Shown: piece after piece, positions 11,584 to 21,917 of the stretch
Layout: the number at the start of each line of letters is the position of its first letter
Numbering within the stretch: the stretch's first letter is position 1
Source of the DNA: Plantago elongata
Taxonomy: Eukaryota; Streptophyta; Magnoliopsida; Lamiales; Plantaginaceae
Assembly: GCA_036897095.1 (NCBI GenBank)
Contig: JAYMSP010000264.1
Coordinates: 1-62,437 of the forward strand
Length of the DNA stretch: 62,437 nt
Direction of reading: 5' to 3'
Translations under genes and position numbers: made by a program
The notes under the pieces: generated by a model
What the model saw: only the letters and a program-made list of their open reading frames with translations
Told to the model about the DNA's origin: nothing
The model's database searches: none

Positions 11584-14500
11584 TCAGCAGCCCTGCGGTC
11601 TGAAATATTTTGGTGGTAGGGTTGGGCACTTCTCATTCATATGAGAATAAAGATTCATTGTATTATATCCAGGTAACTCCATCCGGTATTTTCCTTTGAT
11701 TTGGCAGAACGGAAGTTTTACACTGTCTGCATCATTGCACCACCTCGGCAAACGACTTGAATTGTTTTCAAAGAACTTGAGAGAATAAGCATCCTTGATC
11801 TGAATTATATACCGGGAATTAACCAACTTGATAGTTCCAAAAAGGAAAGCAAGAAAGAAAAAACCAAGAGTAAAGGAAAAAAGGAAAGCAAGAAAGAAAA
11901 AACCAAGAGTATAAGAATAAATTGTTTAAAACCCTCTATGCTCTGATGAACATGCAGGGTTTACTCCGCAAGTACAAGGTTCTGTTACTTGTTCCCTGAC
12001 CTTTGAGATAGTTCTTCAAGAGCCCAGAAACAACTTTTAATGGAATTTCCTGCTATGTACAATGCATGGACTAATGAACATTTGGAGGTTCTTTTACCTC
12101 AACTAATGCGGGAATAACCAACTTCCTCAGAAAAATAGTCGGTTCAAACCCCATCAGTGTTTATTCATAAGAATAACCAGCCAATGTTCATTTTAATCAC
12201 ACAGGCATCACTTGGATAGATTTTGCAATATTTAGCATGCAATGTTGCGGTTTAGGGAACAAATAGTTAATATACTCAGAGGATAATAGCATTTTAGCGA
12301 AACTTTAGGGAGGTCGAAGTGATTTCTGCAACTCATTATCAAAACCACGTTACATTAACTTACTGTAAATTCCGTCACTTGAATAGACTTTGCAAGTGCA
12401 CCTAACAATCCAGCTTCCTTGTACATTTCAAAGACAAAAGCAACACATGATGTTGACTTCCCATCGGCATAAACCCAATCATCTTGTTCCGGGACTGCCA
12501 GCAATGCCCCAAAAGATGATCCCCGCTTTTCCACTTCCACAAGAACTTCAGAAAGTGTAAGGTTCTGCAGGGACAACATAATATCATGTTGACATTTATG
12601 TTTTGGCAGTAAAGCGAGTTTTTTTTTTTTTTTAAAATTAAAAGGTGGAGCCATGCTCCTCTTATTATAACGAGTTGTGAGCATCATGTGCTGAAAAAAA
12701 AGCTAGTGGATGGCAATAATGGCATCATCTTATAATTAACTTCAACCCATGTACAACTAAATATCTTTACTACTACTGAACCATAAAACAATGAAGACAA
12801 GAGCTATGCTATTAATATCCATAAAGTTAAAGTAGACATTTTCCCGAACTCTAAATACAAATTGCTTCTAGATTACACCAAAAAATAAATAAAATTATAT
12901 TATAGTGCTATTTAGAGTAAACTCCAAAAAGGGTACCTTAAGTAATGACACTTCCATTTTGGTAACTTTAGTTGTCACATGCCAATTTAGGTACCATTTT
13001 CTTTACTTCGTGTCCGATTTAGGTACTCCCTTAGCCAAATAGGCGACTTAAGATGCTGCTTCAGGCAAATTAGAAAATGGAAGAGGTCCTATTAAGGTGG
13101 AGGATTTGTTAGGATGATATTGTTGATGAAAATGATAGTCATTTTGGTAATCATAAGTAATTTCTTGATCCGTCCCAACTTCATCTTCCCGTATTCCATT
13201 TTGATCCGTTCAACATCATCTTCTCATCCCTTAAATTGAAAATCGCTCTCCTACTTTATACACCATCTCTCCTACTTTAGTTAATATTTGTCCTACTTTA
13301 TTCATTCTTTTTCCTACTTTATCACCATCTCCCTTCCTTTATCATCATCTCTCCTACTTTATTATTTTTTTCTTAACACTTGTGTCCGGCCCAGCGAAAA
13401 GATGAACCCGAGACGTAGGGAGTATAATTTTGTGCAATGTTTTTCCAACGTTTGTGGTCAACTTCGTAAAAATAATTCAACCTATGAAGTAACTTCAAAA
13501 AAATAGAGGAAGTATATTTTATGCCAGAGTACCTTTGTTCCAAGCCGTTTGTTCAATGCTTCATTCCACATGTTACCAGCATAAGCAGGTTTCATTTGGG
13601 TAAAAACAGTCATAGCAGAAGCAACCTGTTTATTAGCAGCAAGTTAAAGAGGATGAGAAAGCATGCAATTAGAATCAAGTGCATGAAGGAAAATATGAAT
13701 ACAAAAAATAAGTGAAACAGAAGATTCGTGTATAGCACAGTAGCAACTTTACATTCTTCTATAAAATAACTCGATAAAACTAAACAAAATAAACGGAAGG
13801 CAAATGTCCAACCTCTGGAGAGATGATGACACCATTCCAAAGAGAATGGAAACAATCTTAAGTTTTAACTAGCAAGATAACATTAAGTCATCAACTTCTT
13901 GATTGATGATAGCTATTACCTTTTGATTCGTGTATAAGAAAGAACTAAGGACTTACTATCTAATTTAATTCAAACTCTATTAAGACATTCCATAAAACAA
14001 AAGTTACAGCTAGACTAAAATCTCATCAAAACTCAGTTTCCCCTATATAATATAAAACAGGCCCCGCATATAGCTTGAAGACGTAACGCGCCGTCAACTG
14101 AAGGACACTAGATATTTGAGTGATACGTTTTTCTTTCTTATTTCCAGTTTCATGTTGACCAATTTAAGGATCACATGGTGAATATCAATTGCAAACTAAG
14201 TGGTTGTTTGGTATGCAATTTGAATTGGCAAAACCCAATTCAAATTGTATACATTCTCCATGTGAGAATCAGACACTGGATTACAAATGAAAATAATCTC
14301 AGCTAGTTATTCATGTTCAATTAAACCTCACAAGTCCCATGCTTGTAGAAGTAAAAGATGATAATAGTCCAGAATCTGGAATTGCACAAAACATATCGTT
14401 ACTATTACGGTCCTCATAGCCAATCCAAACTCAAGTTCAAGCAGAATTTTGTGTGGTTGCTTCTGGTGCATGATCTTTGTGCTCTTTCAGTGGCCAAACT

Positions 14501-17195
14501 TGGAAGAATGTGAACCATGTCAGCTAACTAGAAGAATCATGTAGAGGAATTCTTTTAACAGGACATGAATGTTAATTTCGTCAACTTATTACAGCAAAGA
14601 ACCATGTCAACTTATTACTGCAAGGAACAAAGTCGAAATAGCCCCAAGAGAAAGAAAAACCTTAAATGTAGGCAGCAAAATTTATAAGCAGGTAACAACT
14701 GAAACAAGATTAGAGAAAAGATAAAAGGAAATGATGTACCAGGTGAGCATCCAACGGTGCTGGATAGTTATCACTGACTGTGTCAATCCAGCTAAATATC
14801 AAGTTATGATAACCATAAGGTTTTCCCGCCATGCTTCTAGCATAATTCCAGGCAGCAGTTTCGTTGAACTTGGCCCGGATTTCAGGATGCAAAGGAAGCA
14901 ATGCTATTTGTGGATTGGAGTCATCTTTTGTCAACTCGAACTCCCACCATTCTTCCCATGGTAAGATAGCAATAACATCTTCTCCCTGTAAAGCCCATAA
15001 TAAATCGATCAAAATAATAATTTTTTTACATATGGTACATGTCTTCCACCAAGAATGTTGACTTAATTCATAATCCCACAGTGCTACTAAAATTTATTCA
15101 CTTTGACTTTTTTAGATGTTCATTAATTATCTATTGTATCACTCTTTATTCATATTCCTTAAAGGTAACACTCGAAAAGTAAAAGCACGGGTCACCAAAG
15201 CCAACAAACATCCCTTCCAGTTTACCATAATTGCTGACGTGTGAGAGCAATCTTAATTATCTGCATTAAACAAATTGTTTCAAACTAATAATGACTATGA
15301 GCCATGCATCAGTAGCTCAACATGGAATATATTAATTGGTATTGCACCAATATATAGGAACACTTGTTGTTTTAATCCTTTCCCTTCTTTTCCTGGAAAG
15401 TAAATTTCCTATTAGCAAATAGTGGATCAATTCAAGGAGGCATGAATCACTATATAACCCTCAATTTTAAGCGGTTGCAGAATAAGTACAAAACGTTTGC
15501 ACTATATTATAAAATTAATGTGTCAGACAGTGCACCATCACTGTCTTCAAAGTAACACAACTGCTAAATGGTTCCTGTCACATGTCAATAAAAAATAAAT
15601 AAAGCGAGACTAACGAGACTAAAGAAAACAATAACTTGCTTTATTACTGACTTACCTCCTCATTTTCATGCCCGGATTCTGCAACCCACAACTTTCCATT
15701 ATGGTCCTTTAAGCAGACAGCGGTATGACCAGCATAAGCTCCAGTCACCCACTTCTCTAGTGTCTCGAATCCACCCCATCGCCCACGAATTTTAGATAAT
15801 ACAAGAAAGTCCCCTGAGTGAATATCCTTGACAGTGACATTTGTTACCCATGGTTGAGGGCGTTCCTCAAAGGAGGTACCCATGTGCTTCTTAAGAAATG
15901 CGAGATTAGAAGTCTCGCCCCACCCAGTATTAGTAAACAAAGGGAATACCTCCCACAGAGCCTGTAGAGTTCCTAGCATCCCTGCTTGCATGAGAAATAT
16001 TGAAACCCCCTGATTCTTTACCTAATGTCCAAAAAATTAGCAAGATAAAAGCTGAAAATCTTCAGGATTAGTATAGTCCATGCTAAAAAAAATTTCCAAC
16101 TCACATATTCGTATTCAGCTTTTGATTCCCACGCATCAAACTCAAGGGTGTGTTCACGAGATACAAAGTAATAGTCCCAAGTAACACGATATGGAGTCGC
16201 AAAGAGATAAATGTCCATACATGTCCAACTATGTGCATTGTTTACCTGTTTACGAAAAATGAAGAAATCAAAGTAACATTTATTAGATACTGATTCTATT
16301 GCAACTGCCACACCGACCTAGAGATTCTTCCACATGTTCGTAAATAAGGTATTGCTGGTACTTAGATTGAAAACCGTCAACCATTATTGCCAAAAAAAGC
16401 CAAAATTCTGTCACCATCTTTAAAACCCTCATTACGAAAATGCAAACTGGGGAACTCTCAAGTCTCAACACCTATCGAGCCCCGTTTGTTCATAACTCAA
16501 GCAATTCATAACTACAATTCAAAATAAAATCATCAATTAGTTGTCAATGAAAAATGATAACAAAGTGCAACTCAGTTGGTAAGACGCTTCAACTCCAACC
16601 AATAGGTCGCGGTTCGAGTCATACTTTAGCCGCTTAAAAAAAAAAGTTGTCAGTGAAAAATGAAGTTAAATTTTTAGGAAACAAGCCATAACTACATCCC
16701 ATGATTAACATTAGAGCAAACTGGTTTTCCCTAATCCAGTATTTAACTCATATTTAGGAAATAACAAGTCTTTCCTAATACTCAAATAGTTAAATTACAT
16801 CAAACCGTGAAATTCGAAAACGGCAAAAGCAGCAACATAACAAAACTAACTAGTACCTTGATATGAAGAGTACCACCCCCGAATTGGCTACCAGATTTGT
16901 TATGAAATTGCAACCAGGCGGTGTTGTTGTAGAAACATGCTCCTTTCCAGTCCAAGATGGAATTGTTAGTAGCAAAAGCGGAACCAACAAAAGAGGGCAA
17001 GATGTCTACGGCACCGTTGAGAGCGTTGAGGATAGGCCAAGAAACTTGTCTTGGGAGCAACGGCAATATGTCTTTGGGACGAAAAGGTGCTTTCAAGGCT
17101 TCCGACGAATAGAGATTTAATAGGTGAATTGTTAGTAGTAGTAGTAACACCAGCAGCACTACATGTTTTTGTTTTTTCACCATCATCATCATCAA
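11584..17195 (-). CDS. Secreted protein of unknown function, permuted papain-like fold
   Basis: Seven exons, 533 aa: 17195-16857, 16245-16105, 16021-15656, 14985-14740, 13625-13533, 12564-12364, 11799-11584, all at codon boundaries. Start: a run of five Met codons at 17195; any of them could be used. Residues about 6-32 are a signal peptide or membrane anchor (VVLLVLLLLLTIHLL). Conserved blocks: WKGACFYNNTAWLQF; NNAHSWTCMDIYLFATPYR; a G-D-x-L block IHSGDFLVL; GAYAGHTAVCLKD with His259; ARSMAGKPYGYHNLIFSW; GKSTSCVAFVFEMYKEAG with Cys435; and a Cys-containing tail. The order G-D ... His ... Cys is that of circularly permuted NlpC/P60-like (YiiX-type) papain folds; this is my inference. Homologues I recall (At5g54870, At4g27020) carry an 'inositol trisphosphate 5-phosphatase' label, but no phosphatase motif is visible. 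Introns hold a SINE and several MITEs. Confidence 0.85.
11836..11912. repeat. Short tandem duplication, two ~42-bp units
   Basis: The phrase 'aaaggaaagcaagaaag' and its continuation 'aaaaaaccaagagta' occurs twice head to tail, in intron 6 of the papain-fold gene just upstream (minus strand) of its last exon. Confidence 0.7.
12914..13085. repeat. Relic end of the long-TIR MITE family
   Basis: 'aaactccaaaaagggtacct' followed by 'taagtaatgacacttcc' matches the left end of the intact element at 40727-41048 ('aaatccgaaaatggtgcctt', 'aagttgtgacacttctg'). Only one end is clear. It lies in intron 5 of the papain-fold gene. Confidence 0.55.
13165..13432. mobile_element. Stowaway-like MITE
   Basis: Begins 'gatccgtcccaacttcatct' and ends 'agatgaacccgagacgtagg' before 'gagta', the inverted ends of the family seen intact at 27890-28128. 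The interior consists of repeated 'ctcctacttta' phrases. It sits in intron 5 of the papain-fold gene. The ends are partly decayed. Confidence 0.65.
16560..16650 (+). repeat. tRNA-derived SINE
   Basis: A box-A-like 'gcaactcagttggtaagacg' is followed about 25 bp later by a box-B-like 'gcggttcgagtca', then a short body ending 'ttagccgctt' and a poly(A) run at about 16636-16646. It does not fold into a complete tRNA: no paired acceptor stem is visible. A tRNA-head SINE is the best reading. It is inside intron 1 of the papain-fold gene (its sense is opposite to that gene). Related copies lie at 8045-8150 and 60175-60240. Confidence 0.65.
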
Positions 17196-17437
17196 ATCAA
17201 TTCAATCATGAATTGAAAAAATTGACGATAAACTCAATCAGTTTTTATATTGGGAGGAGAGGAGGTTTACGGTTTCTACTTTGGGAATTTTGGCAAACTG
17301 GTTGTTAAGGTTTTCATCAAGATTTTGCCATTTTCTTGGTTTGTTTGGTTTACCTTTCATAAAGAAATAACTGATTTTTGGGAATTAGTACTCCCTCCAT
17401 GTCATCCCATTTCCTTATTGTTTTTTTCCATTTTATA

Positions 17438-17618
17438 CTCCCTCCCACCCTCCGGACTTAAACTAATATTAACCTCGAACACATATAGAAGATAAGATGA
17501 TAAAGTATAAAAATTATTAATAAAAGAGGTGAGTGATTTTTCATTTAAGAAATGGGAAGATGAGGTTGGGACGGACCAAAATGTAATACGTGAAGATGAA
17601 GTTAGGACGGAGAGAGTG
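17438..17618. mobile_element. Stowaway-like MITE upstream of the papain-fold gene
   Basis: 'TA ctccctcccaccctccgga' at the left and 'gttaggacggagagagtg TA' at the right give inverted ends and a TA target site. It begins 243 bp upstream of the minus-strand start codon (17195), so it may lie in the promoter. The interior has the reverse of the 'cctacttta' phrases seen in the other copies. Confidence 0.7.
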
Positions 17619-17639
17619 TAGCTAAAAGTGGAATAAGTC

Positions 17640-17776
17640 CATGTTCACTTCAACTGAAAACTCCCTTCAGTTCAGTTCAGTTCAGTTTCATCTAAGCTCG
17701 GTTTAGTTATATTTTAAATTGTAATTCAGTTCAGTTCAGTTCAGAAATTGCAGTTGAAGAGAAAAGAGCCTAAGAC
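17640..17776. mobile_element. Small TIR element, hAT-like MITE family, copy 1
   Basis: Inverted ends: 'ttcacttcaactgaaaactc' on the left, 'gcagttgaagagaaaagagc' on the right. The interior has runs of 'ttcagttcag'. Same family as 41388-41536. The class is a guess; no clear target duplication was found. Confidence 0.6.
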
Positions 17777-18070
17777 CATGTTTGTTATACCGCTGGAGCG
17801 GCCATCTCCCCACTCAAATCGAACATTTTGTACACAAAAATCCAATTTTAATTGAAAAAGGTCACTCAAATTCTATATCAATCAGTCCATAAGTCTCTTG
17901 AGATACGGTTTTATACAACAATAAAAAGAGACGGACAAACATAACAGTTATAATAAAAAACATTAAGTATTTTACTAAAAACATTGATGGTATACACACA
18001 CACAAAAAATGATTTAAAATGTTAAGTCATAAACATTATATGTATTGTTTAAAATATTATGCATATACTA

Positions 18071-18310
18071 CCTCCCTCCCAATTTGGATGTTCCGTAGGG
18101 CGGATACAATTTTAATGTAATTAATTAATTAATGTGGATTTATTGAAAATAAAGGTTGTGGGTCAGGACACATGTTTTATGCAACTAATTATGCTTATTT
18201 TGATTATAATATTGAATTGGGGCACAGAAATGACCAAATATGAAAATGGGATAACGATTTTGATACAGCTCAAAATGAAATACGGGACATCCAAATTAGG
18301 ATGAAGGGGG
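18071..18310. mobile_element. Stowaway-like MITE, nested
   Basis: Ends 'cctccctcccaatttggatg' and 'catccaaattaggatgaagg' (then 'ggg') are inverted repeats, flanked by TA on both sides (18069-18070 and 18311-18312). The interior ends are extended palindromes around 'ggacatccaaatt'. Confidence 0.75.
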
Positions 18311-18343
18311 TAATTAAGAACATTAGTCCGTCTCTCAAGTCTC

Positions 18344-19660
18344 CTTTTTTTTTTTTTAACGAGAATATATTATCAAGCTCCAAAAATAAATACAAAGCAG
18401 AAGGCGATCAAAATGATCCAACCTAAAGCACGCAAACTAGAGACATAACTACTACTAATACAACATTAGAATCCCAACATGGGGTCGAAGCTCAGCACTA
18501 CCCAAGTTCTATAAATAACTACATCAATATTCTGTTGTGAAATATATAAATGCCTATCAACAGTACCAAAACATTTATTATTCCGGTGCTTCAGTACTAC
18601 ATAAAGTGTTTCCAAAAAGACTACCTTGAGTAGTTGATTTCTCCAATTCTTTCATTTGCTATGTTGAAGTACCCACTGGAGTTCAGTTTCCCAACCACCC
18701 GGGGTATACTGGTATTGCAATCATCACAACACTTCAAGCCATGTCTATCGTGTCGAACTACAATCTAACATGAGGTGCTCCAGGGTCTCGATGTTAGAAT
18801 ATGCATTATCAATCATTCTGAATTTGTAGAGGCGGTCCTTCATGGCGAGTCGTCCGTGACAAGCGAACATTAATGCCTTCCACTCCACCTCGGGACGAAC
18901 CTCTTGTAGAGTTGCGTACATCATTCTCGTTTTGTGATTTGGTAACACTTGCATGGAATCCCAGGTCCTATTCTGCAGAACCAATATCCTACCCTTCAAG
19001 ATGCCTTTCATGATCCAAGAGCTATTCAGAGGTATTGGGTGCATGTGAGAGTATTTGTTCTTTCGGCATATAATAAGCATGAATTCACTTGACCCAGAAG
19101 CTATATTGTTTACCATACAGATTCCAGAGGAGTTTAAGCAAGCAAGTTATACTCCAAACCTGTAGATCGATGATCTGTAATCCACCTTGCTTCTTTGGGG
19201 TACATACATTTTTCCGTGCAACCCGAGATTTCCTGGTAATAGTATCACTATTGGACCATAGGAACGATGAACATATAGATCAATAGTTTGTAGAATGCCC
19301 TTTGGCAAGGAAAAGCACTGAAGTCAATAGTTAGTGACTGCAAATAAGACACTTTTAATCAATTGAACTCGACCTCCATAGCTTAGGAGTTTACCACTCC
19401 AGTGTCTTATCCTTGCGACGATTTTATCTATCAACGGTTGGCATTGCACAATAGTAAGCCTTTTTCTCGTTAGTGGCACCCCTAGGTACCGAAAGGGCAG
19501 TGCCCCATCACCAAATCACGTAAGGTGCTTCACGGCATCCTTGTTCTAATTGGGAACCGCCCAAAATAGACTTGGCACTTCACGGGATTTATCCTTGGGC
19601 CAGTAGCTTGAGAAAATTTGTTGAATGTTGCCAGTAACAAATCAACTGATCCCGTATCCC
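18344..19660 (-). mobile_element. 5'-truncated LINE with poly(A) and target duplication
   Basis: The minus strand encodes the end of a plant L1-type reverse transcriptase: LPFRYLGVPLTRKRLTIVQC, then PLIDKIVARIRHWSGKLLSY and GGRVQLIKSVLFAVTNY, then a stop, then SLPKGILQTID. Further on (18745-19116) comes a zinc-binding region with VEWKALMFACHGRLAMKDRL and ETLEHLMLDCSSTR. The 3' end is a poly(A) tract, seen as T's at about 18344-18358. The 12-bp word 'ctctcaagtctc' flanks both sides (18332-18343 and 19661-19672), a target-site duplication. Stops and frameshifts make it inactive, but its insertion footprint is well preserved. Confidence 0.85.
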
Positions 19661-19699
19661 CTCTCAAGTCTCTAAAAATGGAGCTACTCTTTTTTTTAA

Positions 19700-21910
19700 A
19701 GTATTTATATTAATCATTAACATAAATAAGTGAGGATAATCAATCTATGCATTGTAATTTTTCATGGAAATAAAAAGCGTAACATCACACAAAATTGTTA
19801 AAGGGTAATATATCTCCTTCGTCACAATCTCTTAAAATAGTAGGAGATAGATTTAAGCCTGATACAAATTCAGAACTTACATAATTAAATGAAGCCAAAT
19901 ACAAATTCAAATATTCTAATATAGCACCACCGACGGAGAAATTTGAGAATTATGATTCAAGACTATTATGGTGGGCTGACAATCACCTTCAACACAAATG
20001 TCACGGACATTAATTAACTAGCCAGAAGAACCATTTCTCTTTCTGTCAAACCATTTCATTTCACTAGTCCAACTAGGCCAATCAGTAGGCTCAGACCAAT
20101 CAAATCCAATCCAATCCATTATATGACAACTGAATATAAAATCCACAATCGATCCATAAAATTTGAGACCGGAACCAAATCGGAATCGAAAATTAATTAA
20201 AAAATCCGTAAGAAAACTCTTTTTCGAGTGATTAATTTCAAAGCTATTAAATTATCTTCCAACTTTATTATCCACTAGATTTTAAATGGTATCCCACTAC
20301 TATTTCTTCTATTGTTCTGAACTTTGTAACATGTATTGTTTTCAGTGGAAAATCTAGTAAGTGATTCATGTTATGTTGATAATTCATACCAATCAAGTTC
20401 TCAAGCTCAAACATGTATTCTCTATAATTTGTATTTTACTTGTTTAAAAAAAAAACTCAAGAGATGCCATTCAAACTTTCAAAAATTCAAATAATATGTG
20501 AATGTGAATTCACAAAATATTAATTGGAACTAATTCTTTTAAATATTTATTTTCATATCTAATTAATATATATTGTATTTAGTACATTGAATTTGAAATT
20601 TTATTGGTTGTAGATGCTAAAAAATCTACAATCAAATTAGAGTTAGAAATTGGGGGCGCTATTAACCTACAAGGCAATAATATTAGATAGAGACATAAGG
20701 TTTCAATGTGACACCAATGTGGTGTCAACATAATGGACTTCAATGTTCAAGTTAGGTAACTGACATACAACATAATCAATGAGATAAGAGAGGGATGATG
20801 AAGTGTTGACTTACCATGTATGTTGTGTCGGTTTGATGAAAGTACGGATAAGCACCGACGAGATGCTAGTTGATCTTGTTGGAGGGAGCTAGCTGGTAGT
20901 CGTCGATATTGATGGGTGATGGCGAATGATGAGCTTGAGAGAGAATGAGGTGTGAGGGAATGATTGTCATGTAATATTATATACTAATCATATAGTGTTG
21001 TGTTTAAATTGTGATTTTTGTATTTTTAAAAAATTGTGTATTATTATATATTAATTGACTATTAATTGTGTAGTTAAATATTTTTATATAGATGAATTTT
21101 CGGACTCTCATGAAATGTTTACTACGATTAGCTAAAGCCCACTTGAGGTGGCTCGTTGGCTCGGCATATGTATAAAGTGCTGACTGTTAGCGACCATGAT
21201 TCTATATATAGAGTCTTGAAAATAACCCGGTAAATACGATTATGAGTGGTGAGAGCAAACAGCCATCGATATTCTTGAATTTTGACGCCACCGCGACTCC
21301 ACGACCTAGTGAGGACCCTAAAGCCAGCCAATAACCCAATTGAATTAAGTTATTTTTTCCCTTTTGCATTGCATGCATGTAAAACTGACTGGCTGTTGGT
21401 TGATCAGGGCTAGCTTTATTTGTTGAGTTGAGAATGATAGCAGCTGTTTTATGGATTCCCTATTTACACAAAAAGATTCAGCTACACAAGTTGTGAAAAA
21501 TCCACAATTTACACCAACGTAATATTGCTGGAAAAAAAACTTAGGGAGTTTCACAAGTTTTCATAATGTGTATATGCAATTTCGCCTATTTATGTTATAA
21601 TTATTTTCATTTACTCCTTCCTTCTCTAATGTGTGCATATTGATCATGTACAAATAAAAACTTTGTAAAGTTCAATTTTTGTGAGAGTCAGATTTATTCA
21701 ATATTGTATACTAATTGTACTGCTTTGTGTATAAATTGTTAGAACTAAAATTTCCGGATTATGAGGAGAGTTTCTCTTCATCATGTCATGTCTTTAAAAG
21801 TATCTGTTTTTTTCCCTTCATGTTGAGTCCTTTGTAAGGGTGTTTGTATGTTATAAAATGTACGACTTTGTTTAGTCAACTTGCTCAAAATTGCTCTGTT
21901 CATCTGTACT
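19700..21910. other. Intergenic, no gene recognised
   Basis: AT-rich. About 20640-20960 has a GC-richer block ('gtgacaccaatgtggtgtca' is a small palindrome) that could be a retroelement remnant but has no coding match. The frames at 21128-21554 show no domain. No first exon or promoter for the PWP1-like pseudogene could be found here. Confidence 0.4.
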
Positions 21911-21917
21911 GTGGCAG

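Larger units (their letters stand above)
17880..19700. repeat. Palindromic MITE split by two later insertions
   Basis: A repeat with ends of the type CTTGAGA-x-ACGG (left 'agtctcttgagatacggt' at about 17890, right 'gtccgtctctcaagtctc' at 18328) resembles an uninterrupted copy in the AT-hook leader intron (about 4170-4400). Here it is interrupted by a Stowaway at 18071-18310 and by a LINE at 18344-19660. Confidence 0.6.

Noticed and set aside
16560..16650. A tRNA gene.
   Set aside because: Only box A and box B are present; no acceptor stem, and a poly(A) tail follows, as in a SINE.
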